NCBI GenBank assembly: GCA_016758965.1
Contig: JAEPRB010000025.1
Coordinates: 186,001-250,000, forward strand
Source: Circinella minor
Lineage: Eukaryota > Mucoromycota > Mucoromycetes > Mucorales > Lichtheimiaceae
Length of the DNA stretch: 64,000 nt
Direction of reading: 5' to 3'
Positions 34,434 to 49,800 of this stretch are shown here, in pieces (position 1 is the first letter of the stretch; each line of letters begins with the position of its first letter). A model generated the notes under the pieces. The model saw only the letters and a program-made list of their open reading frames with translations. It made no database searches and was not told where the DNA came from. The position numbers and the translations under genes are program-made.

Positions 34434-35532
34434 GTTGCAATAATAAGAGTGGGGGGGATTCGATTATTATTATTTTTTGTTTGAGATAAAGAAAAGTGAG
34501 ATAATACATGCTTTCTTTACGAATAGTCCCTTTTATAATAAAATGGATTCCCAATTGTTGCGTGTATTCAATATAAATTATACTATTTATATTATGCATC
34601 TGAGCCCTGATTTTTTTTTTTGGATTTGGTGCAGGTACGCGAACATGCATATATACACACACGGACTTTTTATTTCGCTCTCTATATAGTACGTATATTA
34701 TAATCAAAGAATAAGCTCAGAGAGAGAGAGAGAGAGAGGAGGAGGAAAAAAAAGGTCTCATGACAGAGGATTTCCAAGGTAACCCTTGATGTTGTGTAAT
34801 GATGTAAGCTTATTTTATCAGGTGCTATTACATTTTTGTATATATTATTATAAGATTAGATTTAAAATAATAAAGTGGCGATAATAACGGAGATGTCTAT
34901 ACACCCCTTTTTATATATATTTTATTCTTTAAAATAGTTTTTTACATTATATATATAAAATAATAAAAAAGTAAAAATCTTGTTTTTATGTTAATCTACT
35001 ACGTACGTACAGTGTATTTTTGAGGTTTCACATGTAAAAAATGAAAATCCTAAACAGCATGTTTCATCATATCACGTCTTAATTTTTTCATTTTTTTCTG
35101 TCAAGAAAAAAAAAACCAATGAAACACGTGAACTTTTTATTTATTTATTTTTAATGGCAAGAAAAAGGATATATAGATTAAGTTAGTATAAGTAACTAAT
35201 AGTAATAATAATAAAATGTTTTTGTGTTAAAAGGAAATAATAGTAATATATAATAAACAAAATGAGTGTGTGTGGATGTGTGTACGTGTGCGAGTGCATA
35301 TAATAATAATATATAAAAAGAAAGACTAAAAAAAGAAGTGTATGTGTATGTGCGTTTTGTTTCTGGAGGAATAAAAAAGAAAATATATTATATAATTAAA
35401 TGAAATGATAATTATAGTGGGGGTTGATCGATAAAAAAAAAGAATTCTTTTTGTTACTGGGGAATAATAGTGATTATATATAGATATATATGATATTTAA
35501 GTAATAGTGGTTGTTAATTGTTAATAATATTA
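34434..35532. other. Intergenic AT-rich DNA
   Basis: Upstream of nicotianamine synthase there is a G-run (about 34451-34457) and an AG microsatellite (about 34718-34738). The rest is AT/TG-rich with no recognisable gene, and ends at the stop of the kinase gene. Confidence 0.5.
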
Positions 35533-38094
<2,562 letters not shown>

Positions 38095-38276
38095 CTATTA
38101 AATCCGAAATGAACCGTATTTTGAAAAGTGAAAAATGAAAAGTAAGATGAAGTTTTCAAAAAATAAAATAAAAAAATAAAAAAATAAAATACGCCAAAGA
38201 AGTAAAAAAAGAACAGTTAAAGAAAAAAAAAAGACGGAAAAGTCGGGGCCACAGGGCGGGTGTGTGCGCGAAGGAG

Positions 38277-38311
38277 GTGGGGGGAGGGGGGAGGGGGAGG
38301 GGGAGGAAGGG
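38277..38311 (+). promoter_or_regulatory. G-rich tract with G-quadruplex potential between divergent genes
   Basis: At least four runs of five or six Gs separated by single As lie between the divergent kinase and ATP10 genes, about 160 bases upstream of the ATP10 start. Such spacing permits intramolecular G-quadruplexes on the plus strand. A (TA)n run follows at about 38364-38391. Function is inferred. Confidence 0.6.
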
Positions 38312-38366
38312 TTGTTAAGGAGGAGTAACCATGGTAGTATATATTATACCATTTTGTCTGCAGATA

Positions 38367-38397
<31 letters not shown>

Positions 38398-38470
38398 CAG
38401 CCACTAAGAGCGCCTACTTACACCACTTTTTATTTTTTTTAAAAGAGCCTTTCAAAACAAATAAAAAAAA

Positions 38471-39879
38471 ATGTTGTCACGAATTTATGTTCAACAACAA
38501 AAACAACAATTACGAACCATTCGATATGGTATTAAAACACCTATTATTCAACATGTTTATAAACAAATGTATACTACAAACCAACAACCACCTAAAATAA
38601 AAGAAGAAGAAGAACCTTCAAAAGAAATTCGAACTGCACCCAAAGTATTAGGTTTAAGACAAACACCTGTTGTGAATAGAGATGGTTGGTTAGAACGTAA
38701 AAAGAATAAATTACGTGACTTGACAGATTATGATAAAGCATTTCAAGCTCATGCTGCAGAACGACGCCATTTGTAAGTTTTGGTGTGAGTTTTTACTTTT
38801 GAAGGGAAAAAAAGGGGATGGTATAGTTGGTTGGAAAAAGATAAGCAACAATTAATCCAAAATTTTTATAGAGTCGAAGAAGCTACAAAGTCTTATTTTG
38901 CAGATGCACATGGTAAAGTATTACAGCTAGTGTATATGAAGATATAAGAAGGACAATAAATTCATTCGGTAAATAATAATAATAATAAGAATAATGCTAC
39001 CTTTTTTCTTTTTTTTAGAAATGAGAAAACATGGTGGTAAAATGTATCATGCAGCTGATAAACTTATTAAAGCAGACGTAAGGTTCTTTAAAATAAAAAT
39101 TGGATTAAGATTTCATTCTAACTAATTAATGGAATTAAATTATTTTATAGAAAGCTGGTTATATGCCTGATTTTGAAGGTATCAATCTTGATAAAAAGCC
39201 AGTCCATACAACCGATTTATTAGCTGGAAAAGTATCTCTGATGTCTTTTGTATATGCTAAATATGGTGAGGTAAATGTTGTCAATTTTATTATTTTTATT
39301 ATTTATTTTAAAAATAAGAACAAAATAGTTAGACTCATATAAATATAAATATATTAGACACATGTCAACTCATTTGTGGAACCATTACTTCAACATTTTA
39401 AAAATAATCCTAAAGTTCAACTTGTTGAGGTAAATATAGATATGACTTTGAGTATGAAAGGTAGAAGAAAAACTCACATTATTATTTATTAGGTAAATGT
39501 ACAAGAAAATTTATTAAAGCAATGGCTTTTAAAAGCATTTGTACCAAGTATTCGTAAAAACTTACCAGAAGAACGAAAGGTAAAAAAAAGTTAATATTTT
39601 AAAGAAAAAAAAAACTATTAAAGTGTGAATATAAACTAATATATCTATTTATATATATAGCAAAATTATACATTATTATTGAAAGATATTTCTCGAGTTC
39701 GTAAACATTTAGATATGACTAATCAACATATTGGTTATGTTTATATTATTGATGAACAATGTAAAATTCGTTGGACTGCTCACGGTGATGCTACGAAAGA
39801 AGAAATTGGAAATATGCTTGGTATGTTGGAATATTTAAGTTCCAACAACAATAATAACAAAAAAGTAGCTTCATCATAA
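38471..39879 (+). CDS. ATP10: Mitochondrial ATP synthase assembly factor Atp10
   Basis: Atp10 helps subunit 6 (Atp6) assemble with the subunit 9 ring of the F0 part of ATP synthase, at the mitochondrial inner membrane. Seven exons join in frame: 38471-38772, 38872-38912, 39019-39077, 39151-39270, 39358-39429, 39493-39579 and 39661-39879, giving 299 residues. The first 40 residues are basic, with Arg/Gln and no acids, as in a mitochondrial presequence. Family lines are KVSLMSFVYAKYGE, VNSFVEPLLQHF, NVQENLLKQWLLKAF, RKNLPEERK and the C-terminal HIGYVYIIDEQCKIRWTAHG. The Asn/Lys tail is low complexity. It is transcribed divergently from the kinase gene. The match to the family is clear, mainly at the C-terminus. 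Confidence 0.9.
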
Positions 39880-40104
39880 TCATTATGGTTATCATCATAA
39901 AAAAAAGATAAAGTCATATATGTATATATATATGCCTGTATGTATTATTCTGTATATATAATAATAATCAATATAGATTTAGATTATTACTTTAATTATT
40001 ACTATTATTCTTGGTTGAACGAATGGGAAGGGGGATAGTGAGGATAAGAGGATCAATAGATAAATGGGGGAAATATATAATAAACTATTTACAAAAAAAA
40101 AAAG

Positions 40105-40139
<35 letters not shown>

Positions 40140-40156
40140 GAAATGATTAAATGTTT

Positions 40157-43100
40157 TCACTTTTCATTACCAATTTTTTGTACAAGTTCAACAATTTGAT
40201 TTCTATACATTTCTTTAACATCTGCAATATCTGCTTTTAATTCTTCCACTTGTTCTGTTCGTTCACCAAGAAGTTCCAAAGAAGCGTGATATCTTTGATT
40301 AAGATCTCTTAATTCATTTTCTAATTCTTGAATCCTTTTACCTTCTTTCCGTCTATATATAATAAATGTTTTTCTTTTGTTAAATAACTATTAAGAATAT
40401 ATATATATATATATAAAAGAAACCTCTATTACTTACAATTTTTCAATTTCAACAGACATATGAACTACTTCTTCAGATAATTCATCACGAGATTGAGTTG
40501 CACTTTCCAATTGAGTTTGATAAAAATTTAATTGATTTTCCATATGACGCATATTAGAATGGAATCGATCCCCCATGAGAGTGGATGTATGAGTACTGGT
40601 ATTATTAGTAATTCCAGAATAACTGCTATTGTTATCTGAACTTGATCTTGGACTACCCATGGTTGGACTATTGGACTATAATATTATAAACAAATAAATC
40701 ATCTATTGTATAAGAAACCTTTCCTTTCTTTCCTTCCACCGTTCCACTTTTGTCCCTCTCTCTTGCGAAACAAGAAAATTATTTATAATTACTTACTATT
40801 GGTATTTTGAACTGCTGTTGTTGTTGATTACTTTCTGAATTACTATCATTTGAAGTTTCTTCTTGTTCAACCGAGATAGTTGAAATTGGAGAGGATACAT
40901 CACTAGCAGCAGTAACATGATGATGCTTGTTACTAATTTGTTTTCGTAAAGAATGTTGTTGTTCAGCAGCGGCTGCTTTATATTTTCGTTCTAATTGATT
41001 TTTTTCTTCCACAAGCCGTTCTTTCATTAATTTTTGATATCGTTTTTTAATCGTTTCTTCCATTTGGTTTTCTTTAGTCTTATATTCTTTTAATTCTTTT
41101 TTCAATTCTTCAAGTTCCTGTGTTTGTTGAGTAATTATAGCACGATCTGTTTCAAATTCATTTCGTTCGTTAGCTATCTGTTGCTTTTCTTGAATTAGTT
41201 CTTGTTCTGCTTGTTCTAAACGTTCTGACTAATATATATAATATCCATAAATAGATTAGATGATTAATTATCAAGTTATTAGATATATGTTATTGAACAG
41301 TGATATATATATTAGTTACCATCCCATCAAATTTATTAGTTATCTCTTGAAGTTTTTGTTTTGCTTGATCACGTTCTGATTCAGCTGTTTGTAGTCGAAC
41401 AATAATTCTAAATAATTTTAAAAAAGTTTAAGGTTATCAGATGTTCTCTATCCTTTGATCCCAATCTTTCTTATTCCCTCCCTTGAATAACCATTACTTA
41501 CCCTTGTTCACTTTGATCTCGATTTTTAATAGCGACTGAGTGTTGTTTTTGAAGACTTTCAATTTGTTCTAATAAAGAAGATGTTGCTTCTGCTACAGTA
41601 CTATCTATATCTTCAGTAGAAGATTCAAGATCACGTATCCGTTGTTGTAATTCCTATATAATAATAAAACAGTTAGTATTATTTCCTTATTCTGAAAGAG
41701 TAACGTCCTTTATTATTAAGTTGATTTTCAATATAACACTACCGAGATTTCATTACGAAGATTATCTTCTCTAGACCCTGACTCTGTTTGTGATGATTGT
41801 AAAGCAGTTTGTAATTCACGAATCTATTTAAAAATTACATTTAATTCCTTTTTATCGTTCATACAACGAATATTAACCTCCCCTTTCCCTTTTCCATGCC
41901 TTAATACACTTCCCAATGATTATTTTTTTATATGTACCTCATCATTTAATTGTTTTTCTTTTGATTCTGTACTCTCTCGAATACTTGATAATTCTTGTCG
42001 TAATTTTTCACCTACTTGAACTTCTTTTTCTAACATGGCAGCATGAGCTTCTTTTGATTTCAAATGAATTTTATCTCTTTCAGCTTCTAAATTTTCCATA
42101 GCATCTTTTAGTGCCATCTGTTTATATATAAGAAAAAGAAAATAATTCATCATCACTTTAAGTTTATAAAATTAACTGGAGTAAAAAGAAATGGAACATC
42201 AGGGTTTTTACCTCTGCTTGATGTTTTTGTTCCCTTAAACTTCTCATTTCAGTTTCCAATTTATGAATATGTTTCGTTTGTCGTTCAGTCATATCTGATA
42301 ATACCTTGACCTTTTCTATATATATGTTGTATATATTATCAATGTAGAGAACGTAAGAGAAAAATATAGATATATATTTAATTTACCTTGTAATCTTTTT
42401 TCTAATTCGTTTGCCTTGATAATTTTTCCATTGGCTTCCACTAAATCTGACGATGTTCTGTCAATTTTTTTTTGTAATTCATTTGCATTACGTTCAAATT
42501 CCTGCTTTTCGGCTCGATACTTTTTAATCACAGACATATGCTTTAATTCAGTTTTGGATAATTTCTCCCCTAAGAAAAAAAGTTAATTAAAAATACGAAT
42601 TATATATATGTCATATAGAAAATATATTTACCTTCTTCCATTAATCCTTGAATTTGTTCTTCTTTCAAAGTTACTTGATTTCTTAATTCCTGAATTGTAT
42701 TTTCCAATTTTTTAATACTCTTTTGATCCATTGAAGAGCTTCCTCCTCCTACTCCACTGTTGTTATTATCACGATTCTTCAATTGTTTTTCCAATTCTTC
42801 CAATTGTGTTTGAGTACTTTTCCGTGATTTCATTTCTTTTTCAGCTTCTTCTTGTAATGTATGGATTTGATCATGTAATTTAGCAATATTTTGCATAGCT
42901 TGAAATAACTGTTCTTCTCGTTGTTGTAATATAGGATCCTTAGTCTTTTTATCATCTTTCGATTTCATTTTTTCCTTTTTCTTATTCTTTGTAGTAGCAG
43001 AAGTCTCGTTCTCTTTTTCTGTTACTTTTGGAATAGTTGTTGATTCGAGTTCCATTGATGAAGGAGCTAATGGCGTCGCTAATATATCGACAACATCAAT

Positions 43101-44088
43101 TTCCTTTTTTTCTTCTTCTTTCTCCTTTTCATTGTTGGTATCATTCTTGGGTTCGGATTGTTGTGGTTGTTGAGATTCATCAATTAATGATGTAGTTATC
43201 TTTTCATTCGAAGATTCCATAGTTTCATCTGTTGCTATAGTCACTGTCTTTTCATCCTCCTCCTTAGTGTCTTCCGTCTTTCTTTCTCCCGTTGATTCAT
43301 CCTTTGTAATAGTCTCTTCTTCATTTTCTTCATTTTTATTTTTGGAAGATAATTTCTTTTCTTTTTCATCAACAGTGTTTTCTTTTGTGGTCGTTTTTAC
43401 AGATTCATTCTTATCCTTCATTTCTTCTTCTTCCTTTACAAGTACTTCTTTTTCTTGTTGATCTTTTCCCGATTTTTTAGATTCTACTTTAGGTGATTCA
43501 ATATCCGAACTCATGCTACGACGACCTGATACAGAGGATAAAGAAGATGTACGAGAAACTGATTTTTTTTCTTGTGCCATGACAGCTGCTAATCGGGCAG
43601 ATAAATCAGAGGATGAAGTATTATGAGTAGGTGAACTAGTACCACTACTATTTAGACTCTCGGGTCGTTTTTGTTGTTGTTTCTCCTGTTGTTTCTTTTT
43701 CCGTTGAACTGTTGTTACCATACCACTAATAGGATCCACGTACGTTTCTGTTTCTGTTTCTCCTATTGATATAATATTCATTTATTTCATTTTTAAAAAC
43801 TTGTTAAATTTTATAATCCTAAACACATTCATATTTTTCTTTTTTTTTTTTTCTTATGTAAAATAAATAGTATACTTTACCATTGGATGTATTAGTTACA
43901 CCATTAGAATTATTCGAAGAATTGTTAGCAACTGGTGGTGCTGTTGCTGTTGACGATGGACTTGCAGTATTCGATTGATTTTCTTGTTGTTCGAGAAGTG
44001 TATCAAAAGTAGTTTCTACATTAGAGATGGCCTGTTTTAATAGACCACCCCATCGTGTTGGTTCACTTGACCCAAAAAATCCACTCAT
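40157..44088 (-). CDS. TMF1/Sgm1-like golgin (coiled-coil protein)
   Basis: This is a Golgi-associated tether-like protein of the TMF (TATA element modulatory factor) family, known as Sgm1 in yeast, which binds the Rab Ypt6/Rab6. Eleven exons join in frame: 44088-43881, 43762-42632, 42569-42387, 42315-42212, 42117-41938, 41823-41743, 41650-41502, 41407-41320, 41228-40797, 40675-40437 and 40352-40157, giving 996 residues. The N-terminus MSGFFGSSEPTRWGGLL...ISNVETTFDTLL is the short conserved family start. A Glu/Lys/Ser-rich low-complexity zone follows (about 100-340), then nearly continuous coiled coil. The C-terminal block MRHMENQLNFYQTQLESA...MSVEIEKL and ELRDLNQRYHASLELLGERTE matches the TATA-binding/Rab-binding region. 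The start Met was chosen because the upstream codons to 44196 look like leader. Exon sums close exactly. Confidence 0.88.
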
Positions 44089-44198
44089 TGAAAATAATAA
44101 AGGTTTTGGATGATATGGATGTAATACCTTACTTGCCCAAAAAGGTGACTGAAGCAAGTAACGTTTAGAAGTAAATGTCTGTTGAATAACCAACAAAA

Positions 44199-44262
44199 AA
44201 AAAGGGGGGGGGGGAGTTGGTTTAGTAAGGGTTAGATGTTTTGGGGGTGGGGGAGGGGTGGG
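44199..44262. promoter_or_regulatory. G-rich tract upstream of the TMF-like gene
   Basis: A long G-run at about 44205-44214 and GGGGGTGGGGGAGGGG at about 44243-44258 lie 110-175 bases upstream of the minus-strand start. A similar G- or C-run sits upstream of the starts of IMP dehydrogenase, nicotianamine synthase and ATP10. Confidence 0.5.
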
Positions 44263-44415
44263 TTTTATTAGTCTGGGTATATATATACAGTACTAGTAGA
44301 GCGGGGCTGAGAAAGTCTGAAGAAACAGTTTATGCCGGACCGAAAAAAAAAAGACCCAAGTAGTTTTTTTTAAAGATGACCTCTTCCGAAGTTTATTTAT
44401 TATATTACAAAACTA

Positions 44416-44442
44416 GAAGTTATATTTGGCCACCAGAAATGA
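44416..44442 (+). repeat. Solo fragment of the Tc1-like end
   Basis: Twenty-seven bases (GAAGTTATATTTGGCCACCA and the next seven) are identical to 21045-21071 within the left end of the Tc1-like element. No transposase lies nearby, so this is an end fragment or the remains of a small element. Confidence 0.75.
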
Positions 44443-45900
44443 AAACAAGCCATGTCAGGTAAGTTGAGGCTACTCGATTTTAAAATGGAACGATAAGTTT
44501 TCAACTACCTATTATCAATATTCAAATACATGCATTAAGATGGATCATTATTATTATTATCCTTTATTTTAGCTATTATATTAAAATTTGCTGGTTTTAC
44601 AGTTTGGATTTCATATTCTTTTTAAATTTTCAGGAATACCGCAACGGATCTGACGGTGATAGTGTATCGTAATAACAGTTTTCTATTTTATCTTTACGTA
44701 GTATCTATAATTCAAACGAATCTTTTTTTTCTTATTCTATAATCGCCTATTTACAAGTCAAATGAAGAATAGGTAGGGCAATTTAGCTTAGCCGATGTCT
44801 GCTACCAAATCGTACGTATTATTAATTAAATCAGAAATTTTTTTTCTGTTATGAATAATAAACTTACATTAAAATTTCAGGTGCCCTTAAAGATTATTCA
44901 TTTAGCATTTGTAGTCGTTCATTCTAGTCTATCTTTATTATCCCAGTACATATAAAAATATACTTACTGAAGTGTGCTGTACTTTTATTTTCATATAACC
45001 CAAAAGTTAAACGTATTGAATTCGCCTTGTAATATAATATCTATAGCCTGCTTGAACGGTGCTGGCTCTTATTATTTTAGTCCATTTTATTCAAGGTAGA
45101 TATGTTGCATATTTATGTGCATATACGAAAATAAGATATCCGCCAATCTGTACTACTCGAAGAACATTATGGGGCTAGATATTCTTGATTCAATTATACA
45201 ACAAGAGGATATATGTTCATATACACAGATATACAGCAAAAGCTTTAATTGTACTACATCAATAAAGTTACTTGGGGTGTGTTGCTCGCAACTTGTACAA
45301 AAGTTTTGCAAATACAGTATGAAACCGGATCGAACTTGTTGGTTCATGACGTCCTTTGTTTTTTCTTTTATTTCTACGTAATGATGTCTTTCCATGTATA
45401 AATTTCTAGTACAGAATATATTTTTCTTGTTATAGTTCTGTGTAATTTTGTACTCGGGCCTTCAACTTTTTTTTATGAATTCACACCGATACGTATACCG
45501 TGTAGAAAAGCTACACTTTGAAACTATTTTATTGCTACATAGCTATGGTTATGTACTTGCAATTAAAATTAATATTTATAACTGGAGAGAAACAGCAACA
45601 AAAATGTTTTGTATCATTATCATCGAGTGAAGTGAACTTTTTGAAGAAGCGCTCCTGTATCAAACAGGTACGCATGAACGGGATATCTACTTCCATCACG
45701 TCCATGAACTCCGCTTCATATGAGAACAATGAAATGATAAGAATACCATAATTATAAATTTGTTTATAAAATGCTAAATCAAAACAATCACCTCTTTGTC
45801 ACGTTCTTCTCATTTTTTATTATTTTTACTTTACTGTATCAATTCTGATCTAAAAAAACAAATCTTACTATAAACTTGGTTTTAGTCTATAACAACTACC
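44443..45900. other. Intergenic DNA without a recognisable gene
   Basis: AT-rich sequence with short frames on both strands (for example 45115-45381 and 45518-45751). None has a family resemblance. It leads to the F-box remnant at 45901. Confidence 0.4.
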
Positions 45901-47791
45901 ATGAATCAAGAAAATCAACACCAAGACTCTTTTGACTTTTTGCCTGATCTTCCTAATGAGCTTTTCCTTACTACCTTTTCAGCTCTCCATTTTCCTCAAT
46001 TTATTCAATGTCTCGATGTAGGCCGTTACTGGTGCAATCAACTAAGAACGTTGTCTGCGTGAAGATGAAAGACGTCTTTTTCCAACAAACACCCTTGCCC
46101 CGAAATCTCAGCAACATTGAAGAACGGCCCTTGGTTCGACGGTGGCTTCATGGATTGCCTATGAGAATTGATTTCTTTTTAACCTATTATCTGTATATTT
46201 TACAGGCGGTAGCAGCTGTTAACTATGTCGGTTGCTCCTCTATCTGCCAACATACTAATTGTTGCACATACTTTTTACAAAGTATAAGTAAATAAATCCA
46301 AGTTTGTGTGTAGCATCATGCCTTTGTTAAAATTAACAATATTTTTTCTTTAGGTCATTTAAGATTATCAAAAAAAGCTTCTTTTCCATACAAAAGCAAC
46401 ATCGAAAAACCTACCGAATATTGTGATGTCACTGGCAATGGTGTATTTTACATCATTGATTACAGTAAAACCCCGTTTTTTGCACCCCCGTTTTTGCACA
46501 ACCCCTCTTTTTGCACACCTTTTAGGAAAAATCCCACTCTGATTTTACTATGTTTTCGACCCCACTTTTTGCACACCCCCGGTTTTTGCACTACTTTCAA
46601 GCCAAATCCCACCTGTGCAAAAAACGGGGTTTAACTGTATCGGCCGTCATTGTCAAACTGAAACAGCAGGTATGTAATGTTTTTTTATCCTAAACTAATT
46701 TAAGTAACTAAAAAACGTCGATTAACATATGTGATATGTATTTTTTCTATTAAACTTTACCACATTACGCAACCTTCTTTTACAACAAACTACATTCTCT
46801 TCTGACAACCCTCACATCTTTTCAATCTGATCCAACAAATACCACTTTACGTAACTTACATCTTCGCCGAATATACATTTTCACCTATCTTCTTCATCTA
46901 CGCAACCTAATTTCTTTTATTACCAGACTCACAACGTCCCTTGATCTCCATATGAAATTTTCTTGGTGGCATGCCAGTGATTGGGAGCAGGAATACCAAC
47001 ATAGGAGCCAAAGGATGGTGGGCGGGATTTCCCTAAACCAATAACAATAATACCTGAAGCACGTGAATAAGTACAACGGCTATATAGTCTGTATAATACA
47101 AGTGATGGACATGGAGTACTCGAAGATTATCTTCAAAAACGATTGGGCGTACCAATGTTGCGAAAGAAAGGTCAAAAGGCACCGGAATTTTTATATTGGG
47201 AGGACATGTTCCGAAATCATGTTGCCGATATTATTGAACGTGTCATACATCACTACAGTTCTTTACGATATCCGGCAATGATGCTATAGGGCGTCCATTA
47301 TGTCACGATCTTCATATCCTACAACATCCACTTCAAGTGATCTTCGTCGACTACGACATACACACTCCCCAGGCACCAGTAATCAACATAAATTACCTCG
47401 ATGGAATTTCTCCATATACGCGTGCCTTGGGGAGAGTTCGACAAACTGGCGTCGCAATAAACATTTTCGCTCCTTTCATTGCCCAGTGCCAACAACTACA
47501 TGTTGTATACTGGGAACAGCACGTCACTGAGGTAATTTTGGCTACTTTAGCTGAAATTCCTTATTTACAAATCATTCACTTCGATCTCTACCATCACCCA
47601 CATTCACCCCGATTCACGCACTCGTTACAAACCTTTTTCCAAGACACCATTTTTAACCAACTTACCAAATTCTTTCCTTCTTCATGCTCGCCCTCGTCTC
47701 ATAAATCCATATACCGAACATATCATTTATACCCGCTTCCCAACTGCCATAATTTACATCTCCTACCGATAAAATCAATCATTTATAAATA
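45901..47791 (+). pseudogene. F-box-type gene, degenerate or unusually spliced
   Basis: The frame opens at ATG 45901 with a short N-terminus and an F-box-like motif, FLPDLPNELFLTTFSALHFP followed by QFIQCLDVGRYWCNQL. It then meets TGA at about 46060. Later pieces in other frames continue to a C-terminal block at 47337-47792 (VIFVDYDIHTPQAP, GVAINIFAPFIAQCQQLHVV), which looks like leucine-rich-repeat-like text. The middle contains a 175-bp pogo-like MITE (46463-46637). F-box proteins bring substrates to SCF ubiquitin ligases and are expanded in many fungi. The part from 46272 on is duplicated in inverted orientation at 62501-64000. The breaks suggest a pseudogene, but unrecognised introns are possible. 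Confidence 0.5.
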
Positions 47792-48028
47792 AAAAAAAAC
47801 ATTTTCTTTAATATAGTAATGTAAATAGTATATAACCAAAAATGATTTTGTCATTTTTTTATATCAAGGGTTTTGAGAGTAGTTTATATATTGAAGAAAG
47901 AAGTAGGGGTTCGTTTGACGAAAATAAATATATTTCTTTACACAAATTGCTGAAACCTTCTATATAATAATGTAAACATAGGATAAACTGCTATATTTAA
48001 TAAACAGTGAACATTACACCATATGCTC
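46272..48028 (+). repeat. Left arm of a large inverted duplication
   Basis: Every landmark in this segment recurs in reverse complement at 62244-64000, at positions adding to 110272, with only scattered mismatches and small compensating indels. The match continues to the end of the window, so the true arm is longer or ends beyond 64000. The inner edge falls near 48028/62244. The two arms are separated by 14.2 kb. Confidence 0.9.
46463..46637. mobile_element. pogo-like MITE, 175 bp
   Basis: The left end CAGTAAAACCCCGTTTTTTG and the reverse complement of the right end CAGTTAAACCCCGTTTTTTG match with one change and extend further. TA flanks both sides (46461-46462 and 46638-46639). CAGT-starting ends with TA duplications are typical of pogo/Tigger-like elements. 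The interior is made of repeated CCCC-TTTTTGCAC units. Confidence 0.85.
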
Positions 48029-48149
48029 TTTCTCTCTGATTTTTAGCATTTATATCAAGATGTCTTGTCTTCGTAATGTTGAATTGTTTAGCAAGTTCAT
48101 AATATGGGATCTAGATCATACGGTGTCGACCAAATTATTAGCGAATTTG

Positions 48150-49800
48150 TCTTGAAAAGTGTTTTTACGCGTCTTATCAGTGGTGTTGTACGTCACACCT
48201 CCCGAAAATTCGACAAGAACAGGAATGATTTTTTTTGCCTTTGATGGCAAAAGCCACTCCGTCCTATTTGGTCGTACTGGTTGTTTGTATCTCCCTTTCG
48301 AACCTATTAAAACAAGAATTTGTAACGTATTAGTGCTTTATATATTTTATGGATATTCATATATACAAATGTAACATACCAGGCAAGATCAACAATGTCA
48401 TTATTCGACAAGAAACGCTTATTTAATATAAACACCGCTGTCAACGATGCTGTTGTACGTTCCATACAGACATGTTGCAACGGGTTCCGAAGTCTGGTGA
48501 TTAAGTTGAGGCTAAAAACATCGAATCAAAAGTGTTAGTTGAAATGTACTATATTAAAGATATTGCAATAAACTTACAAGTGTGTTGCAACGACTTCAAC
48601 AAAGAGAGATCCGCGTGTATGATGGGTTCAGATGTCTCATCGCCCAAGGTAGATTTTCTAATTATTTTTCGTAATAATGCTGTGCTTGGAGAAATTTCTT
48701 ATATCCGAGTTGCTTAAACGAACAGAATCTTCTTTTAGTAACTTGTGGTCCAAGATTACTTCACACATACGAGAAAGCTTCATTCTACCATCTGATATCG
48801 CACCATGGTCATGACAAAAGCTCCTAAGTTCTAAACTTCCTCAATCTCTTATTGTATTGATAATACGTACTCGTTTGACGTTACTTTTTAATCATACTTT
48901 TCGAGTCCATTTCCGGTTAAATAATAGTATATTGATCGTTCTTTAATGTTGAACGTGATATTATCGACACTTGTTGATTATGAACTTGCATCGATTTTTT
49001 TATCTGACGTTGTTTGACGCTGTAAACACGATCATCATTATGTTAGTATAAAATCCGATAAAATAATAGAACTTTCAGATATTTATGCTCTTACAGATGA
49101 TTTATCATTGCATTCCTCATCGAATTCTTTTTGTTGTTCTTCGTTTAAATCATCATCAACTTCTTCATTAATATTGTACTTTTTACGTTTTTGAGTTGGG
49201 CAGTCGTATGAATCTTTAGCTGCTCGTTTTAATTGATTTGATAAATTCTATTTTTCTTGCTCGTGTAAAAATTCGTGAAGTTTTCGATCATCTGTAGTAA
49301 TTTTCGCTATTTTCTTGTACTATAGACAATGATTTATATTGATTAAAATAGGATTATATAAACGTGAAAATTGATTCTAAAAAGCTTCCTTACTTTTTCG
49401 ACGTCAGATAGTACTTGTATCCAATTGACAACACCTGGATTGTTGTTTTTCTATACATACATAAATACATCCCAGTAAATTGTTGTTAATATCATTAGTC
49501 GGTTGTGATGCATACATTTCACAAGAAAGAATGAATGAAAGTTGGTTTATTACTTTTAATAGAGTTTTATCAAGAGTATTAGAATAAAATATTATTATTT
49601 TTCGTTTTATTACTTCAATGTCAACTTTTGCTGGATAATCAAGTTTGATAATGTCTTAATAATTATTTTTTATAAATTTGGGAAGAGACACGGATTTTGC
49701 GCCTGCTGCAATTTTGCTTTTGATGTATGTTTCTAAAGCCATGAGAAACAAAGCTTTGAAATGAGTTGATTTATAAAAAGTAAAATGTGTTACTGAACAA
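48150..49800 (-). pseudogene. Mosaic remnant of repeated nuclease/exonuclease families (copy B)
   Basis: Read on the minus strand, the segment begins with METYIKSKIAAGAKSV-like text at about 49740 and KLDYPAKVDIEVIKRK (49675-49610), matching the start of the exonuclease-like gene at 30713. It then has YKKIAKI...RKLHEFLHEQ and the EEVDDDLNEEQQ tract (49330-49100), matching 18200-18440. Next come LELRSFCHDHGAISDGR (about 48830) of the exonuclease family and TLGDETSEPIIHADLSLL (about 48650). Last is TTKWDGVAFA (about 48270), matching 17000. The order mixes pieces that are separate elsewhere, so it is either an ancestral fused gene or a rearranged relic. Stops are frequent. Confidence 0.5.
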
